A stretch of DNA of 9,074 bases from DATBMY01 sp036554605 (lineage in GTDB: Bacteria; Acidobacteriota; Blastocatellia; UBA7656), in assembly GCA_036554605.1 (NCBI GenBank), contig DATBMY010000317.1, forward strand, positions 1 to 9,074, in the 5' to 3' direction. Below are positions 1 through 7,004 of the stretch, piece after piece; position 1 is the stretch's first letter, and every line of letters starts with the position of its first letter. The position numbers and the translations under genes were made by a program. The notes under the pieces were generated by a model. The model ran no database searches. It saw only the letters and a list, made by a program, of their open reading frames with translations, and had not been told where the DNA came from.

Positions 1-223
1 GAATGAGCTGTACTTGTATGTACCAACGTGTATCTAAATGATTGAGCGAAAAAGACGGGCAGCATTTACGAAATTACTAGTGATTTTTCCATGGGCCTGG
101 TTTATCATCTTCTCGCTGTCGTTTCAACACGCCTGGTTGTGGTCTGTTTCCACCGCCTCTCAGGCCCGCCCTCATAAGATCGCTCCCCTTTATACCTTTT
201 TCATCACCACGCCGGGAGGCGCG
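1..223 (+). other. Upstream region of the secretion ATPase, with in-frame open extension
   Basis: The reading frame of the ATPase stays open upstream to an ATG at 38, which would add 62 residues including a hydrophobic aromatic stretch (about residues 16-30 of the extension). That ATG has no Shine-Dalgarno sequence in front of it, whereas the ATG at 224 does, and the extension lies outside the recognisable MshEN-like module. I therefore treat this stretch as a 5' untranslated or intergenic region. I see no convincing promoter pair in it. Confidence 0.5.
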
Positions 224-2140
224 ATGCTTCAATACAGCCTGGACGAACGGACTCAGTCTCTGCTCGTCGCCGAAGGAATACTTACTCAAGAACAGCTCTT
301 AAGCGCAAGAACGATCAGGGAGAGTCTTGGCGCTCAGAAAAGCCTGGGCGAAGTGCTGCTTGAAATGAATTATGTCAGCGCGCCTCGCCTGGCCGATTTT
401 CTCAAGCGCCGCCGCGGCCAGATAAGCCTCAGCGACATCCTGATCGCCCGGCGGCTGGTCACCGAGCACGACATAATCAACGCCCGCGAAGTGCAGCGAA
501 AGAGCGGGCCGCGCGCGAAGCGTATAGGCGAAGTCCTTGTCGAGATGGGTCTTATCGAAGAGCGCCACATCATAGAGGCGCTCTCTGAAAAATTCGATAT
601 TCCGATTCTCGACCCCGACATAAACGACATCGACGTAGAGCTTGTCCGCAAGGTATCGCTCAAGTACCTGCGGCGCCAGGCCGCGCTTCCCATCAGGATT
701 GAAAATGACCAGCTCCTGCTGCTAGTCTCCGACCCAACCCTTACGCACTTCATAGAAGAGATCGGGCTATCATTCACCTGCCGCGTAAAGCTCGCGCTTG
801 CGACAAGCGCCGTGATACTTCAAAAGCTCGACCTCGTAGACTCGCTGCTCCAGGGGCGGGACGCCGGGCTTGGCGATTACCAGAAGGTCAAGTATCACAC
901 TATCGAAGCGCCCGCGCAGGCGCCCACTCAAGAAGACCGGGTTGTTCAGATGGTCGACCAGCTCATACGCGCCGCCATTGAAGAGGGCGCGAGCGATGTC
1001 CACCTCGAACCGATGGCCAACAAGCTGAGGGTGCGCTATCGCCTCGACGGCGTTCTCGTTCATAAGATGGATTTCCCGCGCGATTACACGCCGAGGATCA
1101 TATCTAGAATCAAGATACTGGCGGACGCCGACGTGGCCGAGAGGCGCAAGCACCAGGACGGGCGAATATTCGTCAAGACCGACAAGCAGGAGATAGACAT
1201 ACGCGTCTCTTTTTACGCCACCGTCTTCGGCGAAAACGTCGTGCTGCGCATACTCAACAAAGCATCTCTCATCGGGCTCGAAGAACTGGGCTTCGCCCCG
1301 AACATACTGCGTATGTACACGGAGGACGTGCTCGCCGTTCCTTCGGGCATAACGTTGATAACCGGGCCCACCGGGTCCGGTAAGACCACGACGCTTTACA
1401 GCTCTATAGATCACTGCAATGACCCGACGGTCAAGATCATCACCTGCGAGGACCCGGTCGAGTACGTCATCGACGGAATATCGCAGTGCTCTATAAACGA
1501 AAAGATCGGGCTGACGTTTCACGAGACGCTGCGCTCGATAGTGCGCCAGGATCCGGACATAATCGTGATCGGCGAGATACGCGACCGTTTCTCGGCCGAC
1601 GTCGCCGTGCAATCGGCGCTGACGGGCCACAAAGTCTTTGCCACGTTTCACACCGAAGACTCGGTGGGCGCGCTCGTCCGGTTGATCAACATGGAGATCG
1701 AAACATCGCTGATCGCCTCGACCATCGGCGCGATACTGGCGCAGCGGCTCGTCAGAAAGGTCTGCGCTAATTGCCGCATGAGCTATGCGCCGGACGACCG
1801 GTCGCTCAGGCGGTTCGGGCTTTCCAGAAGCGACCTGAGCCGCTTCACGCTCGTAAAAGGGAAGGGCTGCGCCTCATGCAACTTCACGGGCTACCGCGGG
1901 CGCCTCGGCATATATGAGCTGCTTGTGCCGAACGCGGAGATACGCGACGCGATATTAATGAAGCGCACTATGCAGGAGATACGCCAGCTCACGCTGGAAT
2001 CCTGCAACCTGTGCACGATGCAGGAAGACGGCATGGTAAAGGCGCTCGCGGGCGTTACGACGCTTGAAGAGGTTCTGGAAAACGCGCCGCGCGTATTTCA
2101 TCATCGCCCGCTCGACACCCTGCTGAAGATAGTCGGTTAG
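224..2140 (+). CDS. PilB/GspE-family type IV pilus or type II secretion assembly ATPase
   Basis: A cytoplasmic hexameric motor ATPase that powers pilin or pseudopilin assembly at the inner membrane. The ATG at 224 is preferred because GGGAGG (214-219) lies just upstream; the protein is then 638 aa, a normal length for the family. Residues 13-62 and 73-125 are two copies of an MshEN-like helical module. The ATPase core shows Walker A GPTGSGKT (381-388), the Asp box CEDPVEY (around 408-412), Walker B ending in GEIRD (450-454) and a His box with H469 and H476. The His box reads GHKVFATFHTEDS, where classical PilB/GspE has a GHLVLSTLHTNDA-like sequence. Two CxxC pairs (C514/C517 and C549/C552) form the zinc-binding motif typical of PilB and GspE and absent from the retraction ATPase PilT. 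No pilT, pilC or gsp genes are visible nearby, so pilus and secretion roles cannot be separated. Family assignment is very secure; the exact system is not. Confidence 0.93.
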   Translation: MLQYSLDERTQSLLVAEGILTQEQLLSARTIRESLGAQKSLGEVLLEMNYVSAPRLADFLKRRRGQISLSDILIARRLVTEHDIINAREVQRKSGPRAKRIGEVLVEMGLIEERHIIEALSEKFDIPILDPDINDIDVELVRKVSLKYLRRQAALPIRIENDQLLLLVSDPTLTHFIEEIGLSFTCRVKLALATSAVILQKLDLVDSLLQGRDAGLGDYQKVKYHTIEAPAQAPTQEDRVVQMVDQLIRAAIEEGASDVHLEPMANKLRVRYRLDGVLVHKMDFPRDYTPRIISRIKILADADVAERRKHQDGRIFVKTDKQEIDIRVSFYATVFGENVVLRILNKASLIGLEELGFAPNILRMYTEDVLAVPSGITLITGPTGSGKTTTLYSSIDHCNDPTVKIITCEDPVEYVIDGISQCSINEKIGLTFHETLRSIVRQDPDIIVIGEIRDRFSADVAVQSALTGHKVFATFHTEDSVGALVRLINMEIETSLIASTIGAILAQRLVRKVCANCRMSYAPDDRSLRRFGLSRSDLSRFTLVKGKGCASCNFTGYRGRLGIYELLVPNAEIRDAILMKRTMQEIRQLTLESCNLCTMQEDGMVKALAGVTTLEEVLENAPRVFHHRPLDTLLKIVG

Positions 2141-2186
2141 GCACAGCTATTTTCCGGGCATAGGCATAATTATTAGTAGTCCACAG

Positions 2187-2218
2187 GGCCGCGGTCCGGT
2201 TCTCGCCACGGCCGGGCC
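2187..2218 (+). terminator. GC-rich inverted repeat, possible terminator of the secretion ATPase gene
   Basis: Two mutually exclusive stems can form: 2187-2194 with 2206-2213 (8 bp, one C/A mismatch) or 2193-2199 with 2212-2218 (7 bp including one G-U pair). It sits about 50 bp after the ATPase stop codon and before the next promoter, as a terminator would. No run of T follows, so it is not a textbook intrinsic terminator. Confidence 0.3.
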
Positions 2219-2255
2219 ATAGTGGCATTCCTCACACCCGCCTATAAAGTCACTC

Positions 2256-2284
2256 TTGACACAATGTGATATTCGCTATAAAAA
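2256..2284 (+). promoter_or_regulatory. Sigma70-like promoter of the patatin gene
   Basis: A perfect TTGACA (2256-2261) is followed by an A/T-rich -10 region. The best spacing is 17 bp to TAAAAA (2279-2284); TATAAA at 2277-2282 is a better hexamer but only 15 bp away. Transcription would start near 2290 and give a leader of about 65-70 nt. This implies the patatin gene is transcribed independently of the ATPase gene. Confidence 0.55.
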
Positions 2285-2344
2285 TGCGTGGCCAAAACGG
2301 GTCGAGCATTCTCCGCCCTGCCCTTTCATAATCCATCGCGACAC

Positions 2345-2349
2345 GGAGG
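2345..2349 (+). promoter_or_regulatory. Ribosome binding site that fixes the patatin start
   Basis: GGAGG lies 8 nt before the ATG at 2358. The frame is open further back to a TTG at 2256, but that TTG is the first part of the -35 box TTGACA, so it cannot be in the mRNA made from this promoter. Confidence 0.75.
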
Positions 2350-2357
2350 TACCGGTT

Positions 2358-5033
2358 ATGGGCGAAGCCACAAACCAGCAGGAGCGGGATATAAAAAGAG
2401 CCAGAGAGATAATACTCGGCAGCCACGCAGGCCCCGCGGAAGCGCTCTCTTTATCAACGCGGCTTCAGGCCGCCAACGAGTTCGGTTATGCAAGGCGGGT
2501 GCTTGCCCGCGCGCGCAAATCGCAGGACGTATTGCATGATGCCACGCTAAGGGTAAAGCTTGCGCAGCAGCAAGCGCTGTTGACATATAATGATCCGGAG
2601 CTTGCGCTCGACGACGCGATCGAGATGGCGTTGAACCTGCTCAGAGAGGTCGAAGATCTCTCTTCAACCCGCAACCAGCAGACACTGAGCATCGCGGGCG
2701 CAATATTCAAACGCAGATGGGAGGCGGAAAGCCAGAAACAGCTCCTGGAGCGGGCTCTGGGGTTCTATATACGAGGCTATAAGGAAGGCGTGGCGAATGA
2801 TCGCGGCAACGCCGGGATAAACGCCGCGTTCGTGCTTGACCTGCTGGCCGAACAGGAAGAGGCGGAAGCGATCAAGGCGGGAATCGATTCCGAGTTCGCA
2901 CAGCAGCGCCGCAATCAAGCCAGGCAGATTCGTGAAGATATAGTCGTCACTCTTACGGCGATGGCCGGAGGGCCGGACCGCGAAGAACTGCTTGAGGATT
3001 ACCGGTTCATCGCGACGATGGCTGAGGCGCTGTTCGGGCTCTATAGATACGAGGAAGCGGAAGACTGGCTTTATCGCGCGGCAAACCTCAAGGGGGTTCC
3101 CGGATGGCAGTACCAGACCACGGCCTGCCAGCTCGCGCGGCTGGCGGATCTGCTATCGGGACAGCTCGGGCCTGAAGTCGTCAGGGAGCAATCCGAAGCG
3201 TGGAAGGCGATCAGCGTCTTCTTGAAAGGAAACATCGCCGGGGTGCGGACCGCATTTCTGGGCAAGGTCGGGCTCGCGCTATCGGGCGGCGGATTTCGCG
3301 CGTCGCTCTTCCACATAGGAGTGCTGGCGAGGCTCGCTGAACTCGACATGCTGCGCCACATCGAGGCGCTGTCGTGCGTGTCGGGAGGCTCCATAATCGG
3401 CGCGCACTATTATCTGGAGATAAGAAAGCTGCTCAGCGAAAAAGCCGACGACGAGATCACCCGCCAGGATTACATCGATCTGGTGGCGCGCGTTGCCGGC
3501 GATTTCCTCGCGGGAGTCCAGCGCAACATCAGAACCAGGGTTGCGGCCGAGATCTTCACAAATCTCAAGATGATATTCAAGCCGGGCTTCTCGCGAACCG
3601 AGCGCGTAGGCGAGTTGTACGAGAGCGAGATATTTTCTCGCGTTAAGGATGGCGAAGGCGACCGCCCCAGGCACCTCAGCAACCTGTATATATTTCCCAA
3701 AGGAGAGAACGCGGATTTCAAGCCCAAGTATGACAACTGGCGGCGAGACGCGAAGGTGCCGATCCTGCTGCTGAACGCCACGCCGCTCAACACCGGTCAC
3801 AACTGGCAGTTTACCGCCAGCTGGATGGGCGAGCCGCCGGGCAAAGTCGATAACGAAGTAGACCGCAATTACCGGCTGCGGCGACTCTATTACCGGGAAG
3901 CGCCCGGAGTATATACCCGGTTCAGGCTCGGTTACGCGGTGGCGGCTTCTTCGTGCGTGCCCGGACTCTTCGAGCCGCTCATACTCGACGACCTGTACGA
4001 AAACGAAGAGAAGCTTGATGAGAATAAAGGCGAGATAAGAATCAGGCTCGTCGACGGCGGCGTGCACGACAACCAGGGCGTGTCGGGGCTGCTCGACCAG
4101 GGCTGCTCGGTCTTGCTCGTCAGCGACGCGAGCGGGCAGATGAGCGCGCAGGATAATCCGAGCGCGGGGCTGCTCGGCGTGCCGCTTCGCGCAAACAGCA
4201 TATTGATGGCGCGCGTGCGCGAGGCGCAGTATCTCGATCTGGTGGCCCGCCGCCGCTCGTCGCTTTTGCGCGGGCTGATGTTCATACACTTGAAGAAGGA
4301 CTTGCCCGTAGAGCCGGTCGACTGGGTTGGCTGCGAGGACCCGCACGAGGGGCCCGAATACGACCGCTCACCTATCACACCTTACGGAATCAGGAAGGAC
4401 ATACAGGAGGAACTGGCGGGGGTCCGCACGGACCTCGACTCTTTCTCAGACACCGAGGCTTACGCGTTGATGACGAGCGGCTATCGCATGACGGAATATG
4501 AGTTCGACAGGCGTATTGAAGGGTTTCCGCGTGTTGAGGCCGAGCGCCCGAACTGGCGATTCCTCGCCGTCGAAGAGCCTATGAAGGATCGTGACGCGAA
4601 CCAGCAGCGGTATGAAGACTTGAAGCTGCTGCTCGGCGTGGCCCGCAGCAGCGCCTTCAAAATATGGAAAATATCACGGCCGCTTAGAATTGCCGGCGTC
4701 GTGCTGACCATAGCGGCGCTCGCCGCGATGACCTGGGCGCTGTGGGAGTACAAGGACCGCTCGGTATTGACCGTCGGGATTATAGGTATCTTCATAGCGG
4801 TGTCAGCGGTGGGGGCAATCTTTGGCAAGATGGTCGCGCGCATTGCGAGGCTGCGCGAAACTCTCGGGCAGATGGCCATAGGCATCCTCATGACGCTCTT
4901 CGGGTGGATCGCCGCGCGCATACACTTATACATTTTTGACAGGTGGTTTTTGAGCCGCGGGCGAGTGATGACGGGTGAGGCAGGCTTGAAAGCGCGAAAG
5001 ACGAAAGGCGCGGTCGCCGGTCAAAACAGCTAG
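2358..5033 (+). CDS. Patatin-like phospholipase with N-terminal DUF4071 (TRAFs-binding/TPR-S-like) domain and C-terminal membrane helices
   Basis: An 891-aa protein in three parts. Residues about 10-275 form an all-helical TPR-type domain; YARRVLARAR (44-53), the TLSIAGAIFKRRWE stretch (109-122) and GINAAFVLDLL (153-163) match my recollection of DUF4071, the MAP3K/ASK1 TRAFs-binding region. Residues about 304-690 are a patatin-like serine lipase: oxyanion-hole GGGFR (310-314), nucleophile Ser342 in CVSGGS, and catalytic Asp566 in DGGVHDNQG. Patatins use a Ser-Asp dyad to release fatty acids from glycerolipids. Three hydrophobic segments near 776-797, 803-823 and 836-860 should anchor it in the membrane. 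There is no signal peptide, so the catalytic part is probably cytoplasmic. The C-terminus is basic. It has its own promoter and converges on the transglycosylase gene. A signal-gated phospholipase effector is plausible by inference, but routine lipid turnover is not excluded. Patatin assignment is secure; the DUF4071 assignment is good but unchecked by profile search. Confidence 0.92.
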   Translation: MGEATNQQERDIKRAREIILGSHAGPAEALSLSTRLQAANEFGYARRVLARARKSQDVLHDATLRVKLAQQQALLTYNDPELALDDAIEMALNLLREVEDLSSTRNQQTLSIAGAIFKRRWEAESQKQLLERALGFYIRGYKEGVANDRGNAGINAAFVLDLLAEQEEAEAIKAGIDSEFAQQRRNQARQIREDIVVTLTAMAGGPDREELLEDYRFIATMAEALFGLYRYEEAEDWLYRAANLKGVPGWQYQTTACQLARLADLLSGQLGPEVVREQSEAWKAISVFLKGNIAGVRTAFLGKVGLALSGGGFRASLFHIGVLARLAELDMLRHIEALSCVSGGSIIGAHYYLEIRKLLSEKADDEITRQDYIDLVARVAGDFLAGVQRNIRTRVAAEIFTNLKMIFKPGFSRTERVGELYESEIFSRVKDGEGDRPRHLSNLYIFPKGENADFKPKYDNWRRDAKVPILLLNATPLNTGHNWQFTASWMGEPPGKVDNEVDRNYRLRRLYYREAPGVYTRFRLGYAVAASSCVPGLFEPLILDDLYENEEKLDENKGEIRIRLVDGGVHDNQGVSGLLDQGCSVLLVSDASGQMSAQDNPSAGLLGVPLRANSILMARVREAQYLDLVARRRSSLLRGLMFIHLKKDLPVEPVDWVGCEDPHEGPEYDRSPITPYGIRKDIQEELAGVRTDLDSFSDTEAYALMTSGYRMTEYEFDRRIEGFPRVEAERPNWRFLAVEEPMKDRDANQQRYEDLKLLLGVARSSAFKIWKISRPLRIAGVVLTIAALAAMTWALWEYKDRSVLTVGIIGIFIAVSAVGAIFGKMVARIARLRETLGQMAIGILMTLFGWIAARIHLYIFDRWFLSRGRVMTGEAGLKARKTKGAVAGQNS

Positions 5034-5077
5034 TACACTGGAAATTAACTTGGTTGATATTTTGAGAAAGGAAGTAG

Positions 5078-5098
5078 GAGCAGAGCTTGTCCCTGCCC
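5078..5098 (-). terminator. Probable terminator of the lytic transglycosylase gene
   Basis: Read on the minus strand, GGGCAGGG (5098-5091) pairs with CTCTGCTC (5085-5078) as an 8-bp stem with two G-U pairs and a 5-nt loop, followed by a pyrimidine-rich tail. It begins about 30 nt after the stop codon of the minus-strand gene. On the plus strand the two G-U pairs become A/C mismatches, so the structure favours minus-strand transcripts. I see no comparable terminator for the plus-strand patatin gene in 5034-5129. Confidence 0.45.
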
Positions 5099-5129
5099 GG
5101 ATGTCTCCCTATTACCCACCTGCGCGCAT

Positions 5130-6791
5130 TTAGCGGCGGCGGCGCGAGCTTTGTTTCTTGGATGGCTTTGCTTTGGGTTTAGATTTGAGGCTTGCGGTCT
5201 TCGAGCCTTTCGAGACGCGCGAGCGCGTGACCTCTTTTGATTTATAGCGACCTGCCTTGCCGGATTTGACGGAGCTTTTAGCCTGGGCCGATTTCGGAAT
5301 CTTGATCGTCTGCCCTTTTCTTAGCTTCCCGCGAGACGAGAGGCGGTTGGCTCGCGCCAGTTCTTCCACCGATACCCCGTGCTTGCGAGCAAGACTCGAC
5401 ATCGTGTCGCCGCTGCGCACGCGGTATGAAGCCTGCTGAGTTCTATATGCCGGGCGGTAAGACTGGGCAACCTCTTCCGCCGGGATGCTGATCTTTCGCG
5501 TGCGCTGATCTTCGGGCATGCTCGCATAGGCGATCTCGAATTGCTTCTTTAGCCCTTTCGGCAGCTTCAAGCCGTAACGCTGTCCCGGCGGGGATGTCCC
5601 GCGCCTCAGCTCTGGATTCAAATCCTGAACCACTTCAAACGGCACCTGCAAGAGATCGGCCACGACTTTCAGATCGGTCTGCGACGGCAGCTCGTATGTC
5701 TCATAATTTAGCGGCGGGTCGGGCGTGACGTTGAAACCGTATCGCTTCTGGTTCTTGCTGATGATCGTTATGGCGAGGATTATCGGCACGTAATTTCGAG
5801 TCTCCGATGGAAGGAGCCCGCGCCGGTAAAGCTCCCAGAAATCGGCGTAGCCGCACTTGGAGATGGCTCCGGCGACACGATACTCGCCCGAATTGTATGC
5901 CGCCATGGCAAGCAGCCAATCGCCGGCAAAGAATTCGTGAAGGAAGCGCAGGTAGCGCGCCGCCGCCCGGGTCGATTTTTCGGGGTGCGAGCGGTCGTCG
6001 ATCCACTGCGTCTGCGCAAGCCCGAAACGAGTGCCCGTCCCGGGAATGAATTGCCATATGCCTTTGGCCGCCGCGCGCGAAAGCGCATTTGGTTTCCAGA
6101 CCGACTCGGCCTGCGCAAGCCATATGAGGTCGATTGGGACGCGCTCTTCCTTGAAGATCTTTTCGGCCATGCTGCGGTAGCGGCCCGAACGCTGTAGCCC
6201 CGTCTCCATGGTAGAGCGCCCGCGGCCCGTCACAAAGAAATTGATGTATTGAAGTACCGGCGGCGCGACCGAGAATTCATAATCATACTTGCCGAATATC
6301 TTTATGCCGTCGGAAGTGACCGTCGCGAGCTCTTCGTCTTTAACGTCGGATAGCTCATCTATCGGCGCGGGCTCAAGCGGCTCTTGCGCATCTTGCGCGA
6401 TCGGCTTTGGGGTAAGCTTAACGGCAGGCCGGACCTCGACCTGGTGTATGCGGTCGACGAGCTTTCGATAAAAGGCGTTCAGCTTTTCGTTACGGGCAAG
6501 ATCGATGCCGGATTCGAGTATGATATCGACCGCCTGGTCAAAGAGCTTGCGGGCGACATCGGGCAGCCCCTTGCCCCACGCCTCTTCGCCGCGCGCGAAG
6601 GCTTCTTCCGCGCGCGTGATAATCGATTGCGGATCGGAAACCGCGCCCGGCTGAGCAGTCGATACAGGCTGGGCATGCTGTTGCGATTGCTGGTCCTGTG
6701 CGAGACTTTTTGCGGGAGCGACGAATGCGATAATAGATAATGATAGGAGCGAAACAATATTAGCACGACCGACCTTACTCGTTAGCCTCAT
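5130..6791 (-). CDS. mltD: MltD-like lytic transglycosylase with LysM
   Basis: A periplasmic murein hydrolase that cleaves the MurNAc-GlcNAc bond with formation of 1,6-anhydro-MurNAc. The ATG at 6791 is chosen because AAAGGA (6805-6800) sits 8 nt upstream; an in-frame TTG at 6797 would leave only 2 nt. The 553-aa product starts with a Sec signal peptide (hydrophobic about 10-26, likely cut after A31). There is no lipobox Cys, unlike E. coli MltD, a lipoprotein. Residues 52-118 are helical. The SLT domain (about 210-348) has catalytic Glu229, then KGIWQ (243-247), AAYNSGE (297-303) and ETRNYVP (330-336), the usual family-1 signature series. A degenerate LysM-like unit (about 369-411) precedes a good LysM (about 455-499) for peptidoglycan binding. 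The last 48 residues are rich in Lys, Arg and Ser. The gene converges on the patatin gene and is divergent from the large unknown gene. Family assignment is very secure. Confidence 0.94.
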   Translation of the reverse strand: MRLTSKVGRANIVSLLSLSIIAFVAPAKSLAQDQQSQQHAQPVSTAQPGAVSDPQSIITRAEEAFARGEEAWGKGLPDVARKLFDQAVDIILESGIDLARNEKLNAFYRKLVDRIHQVEVRPAVKLTPKPIAQDAQEPLEPAPIDELSDVKDEELATVTSDGIKIFGKYDYEFSVAPPVLQYINFFVTGRGRSTMETGLQRSGRYRSMAEKIFKEERVPIDLIWLAQAESVWKPNALSRAAAKGIWQFIPGTGTRFGLAQTQWIDDRSHPEKSTRAAARYLRFLHEFFAGDWLLAMAAYNSGEYRVAGAISKCGYADFWELYRRGLLPSETRNYVPIILAITIISKNQKRYGFNVTPDPPLNYETYELPSQTDLKVVADLLQVPFEVVQDLNPELRRGTSPPGQRYGLKLPKGLKKQFEIAYASMPEDQRTRKISIPAEEVAQSYRPAYRTQQASYRVRSGDTMSSLARKHGVSVEELARANRLSSRGKLRKGQTIKIPKSAQAKSSVKSGKAGRYKSKEVTRSRVSKGSKTASLKSKPKAKPSKKQSSRRRR

Positions 6792-6832
6792 CCGCAAAGT
6801 CCTTTCGAATCAGATTGCCTGTGTAGGTTTCG

Positions 6833-6886
6833 CGCGACTCAAGTGACCAGGCCCAGCGCCACTATCACGAGGGGCTTTGAGTCGCG
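6833..6886 (-). promoter_or_regulatory. Stem-loop in the leader of the transglycosylase mRNA
   Basis: CGCGACTCAA (6833-6842) and TTGAGTCGCG (6877-6886) are a perfect 10-bp inverted repeat; an inner GCCC (6851-6854)/GGGC (6872-6875) can add a second stem with internal bulges. It lies between the predicted start site near 6920 and the start codon at 6791, ending 41 nt before the ATG. No T-run follows on either strand, so it is not a typical intrinsic terminator. It may be a translation- or stability-controlling leader structure or a protein-binding site. I recognise no known riboswitch class in it. Confidence 0.5.
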
Positions 6887-6902
6887 TAAGAAAACAAGCC
6901 CG

Positions 6903-6915
6903 TCACAGCATGTGA
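6903..6915. promoter_or_regulatory. Operator-like palindrome TCACA-N3-TGTGA
   Basis: A perfect 5-bp inverted repeat with a 3-bp spacer, placed about +5 to +17 relative to the predicted minus-strand transcription start. Position and symmetry fit a repressor site for the transglycosylase promoter, but a short palindrome can occur by chance. The half-sites are in the opposite order to a CRP site. Confidence 0.25.
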
Positions 6916-6926
6916 TTAGTTTGCTG

Positions 6927-6956
6927 GTTATATCACGCCAAATTCAGCACAGTCAA
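6927..6956 (-). promoter_or_regulatory. Sigma70-like promoter of the transglycosylase gene
   Basis: On the minus strand, TTGACT (6956-6951) and TATAAC (6932-6927) are separated by 18 bp, each one base from consensus. Transcription would start near 6920 and give a leader of about 130 nt carrying the hairpin at 6833-6886. Confidence 0.6.
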
Positions 6957-6960
6957 TAAT

Positions 6961-7004
6961 ATGCTGGCGCTGCAACAAAATTGAAACAACTTCGCGCCCA
7001 GCAT
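6961..7004. repeat. Imperfect inverted repeat in the divergent promoter region
   Basis: ATGCTGGCGC (6961-6970) and GCGCCCAGCAT (6994-7004) are inverted copies differing only by one extra base, separated by 23 bp; one more T-A pair can be added outside. The repeat begins 4 bp beyond the -35 box of the minus-strand promoter and encloses the candidate plus-strand -35 box. It may be a regulator-binding site or an RNA hairpin. Confidence 0.4.

Noticed and set aside
770..1651. 293-codon open frame on the minus strand
   Set aside because: It lies wholly inside the secretion ATPase gene, antisense to its catalytic motifs; its composition (Arg/Val/Leu-rich without motifs) is that of a GC-rich shadow frame.
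2256..2357. Upstream TTG start adding 34 residues to the patatin protein
   Set aside because: The TTG is part of the -35 box TTGACA, and the ATG at 2358 has GGAGG at ideal spacing.
3279..4346. 355-codon open frame on the minus strand
   Set aside because: Antisense to the patatin domain, which has an intact active site in the plus frame; no recognisable motif or ribosome binding site.
2358..5033. CBASS or similar defence operon
   Set aside because: A patatin effector alone is not enough: no cGAS/DncV-like nucleotidyltransferase, E1/E2, JAB, HORMA or TRIP13-type gene is in the window.
6792..6797. TTG start at 6797 for the transglycosylase
   Set aside because: Only 2 nt from the AAAGGA ribosome binding site; the ATG at 6791 is 8 nt from it.
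6903..6915. CRP binding site
   Set aside because: The half-sites are in reverse order and spaced by 3 bp rather than TGTGA-N6-TCACA.
6792..6920. Known c-di-AMP (ydaO) or c-di-GMP (GEMM) riboswitch in the transglycosylase leader
   Set aside because: Such switches precede some murein hydrolase genes, but I could not match their conserved core sequences here.
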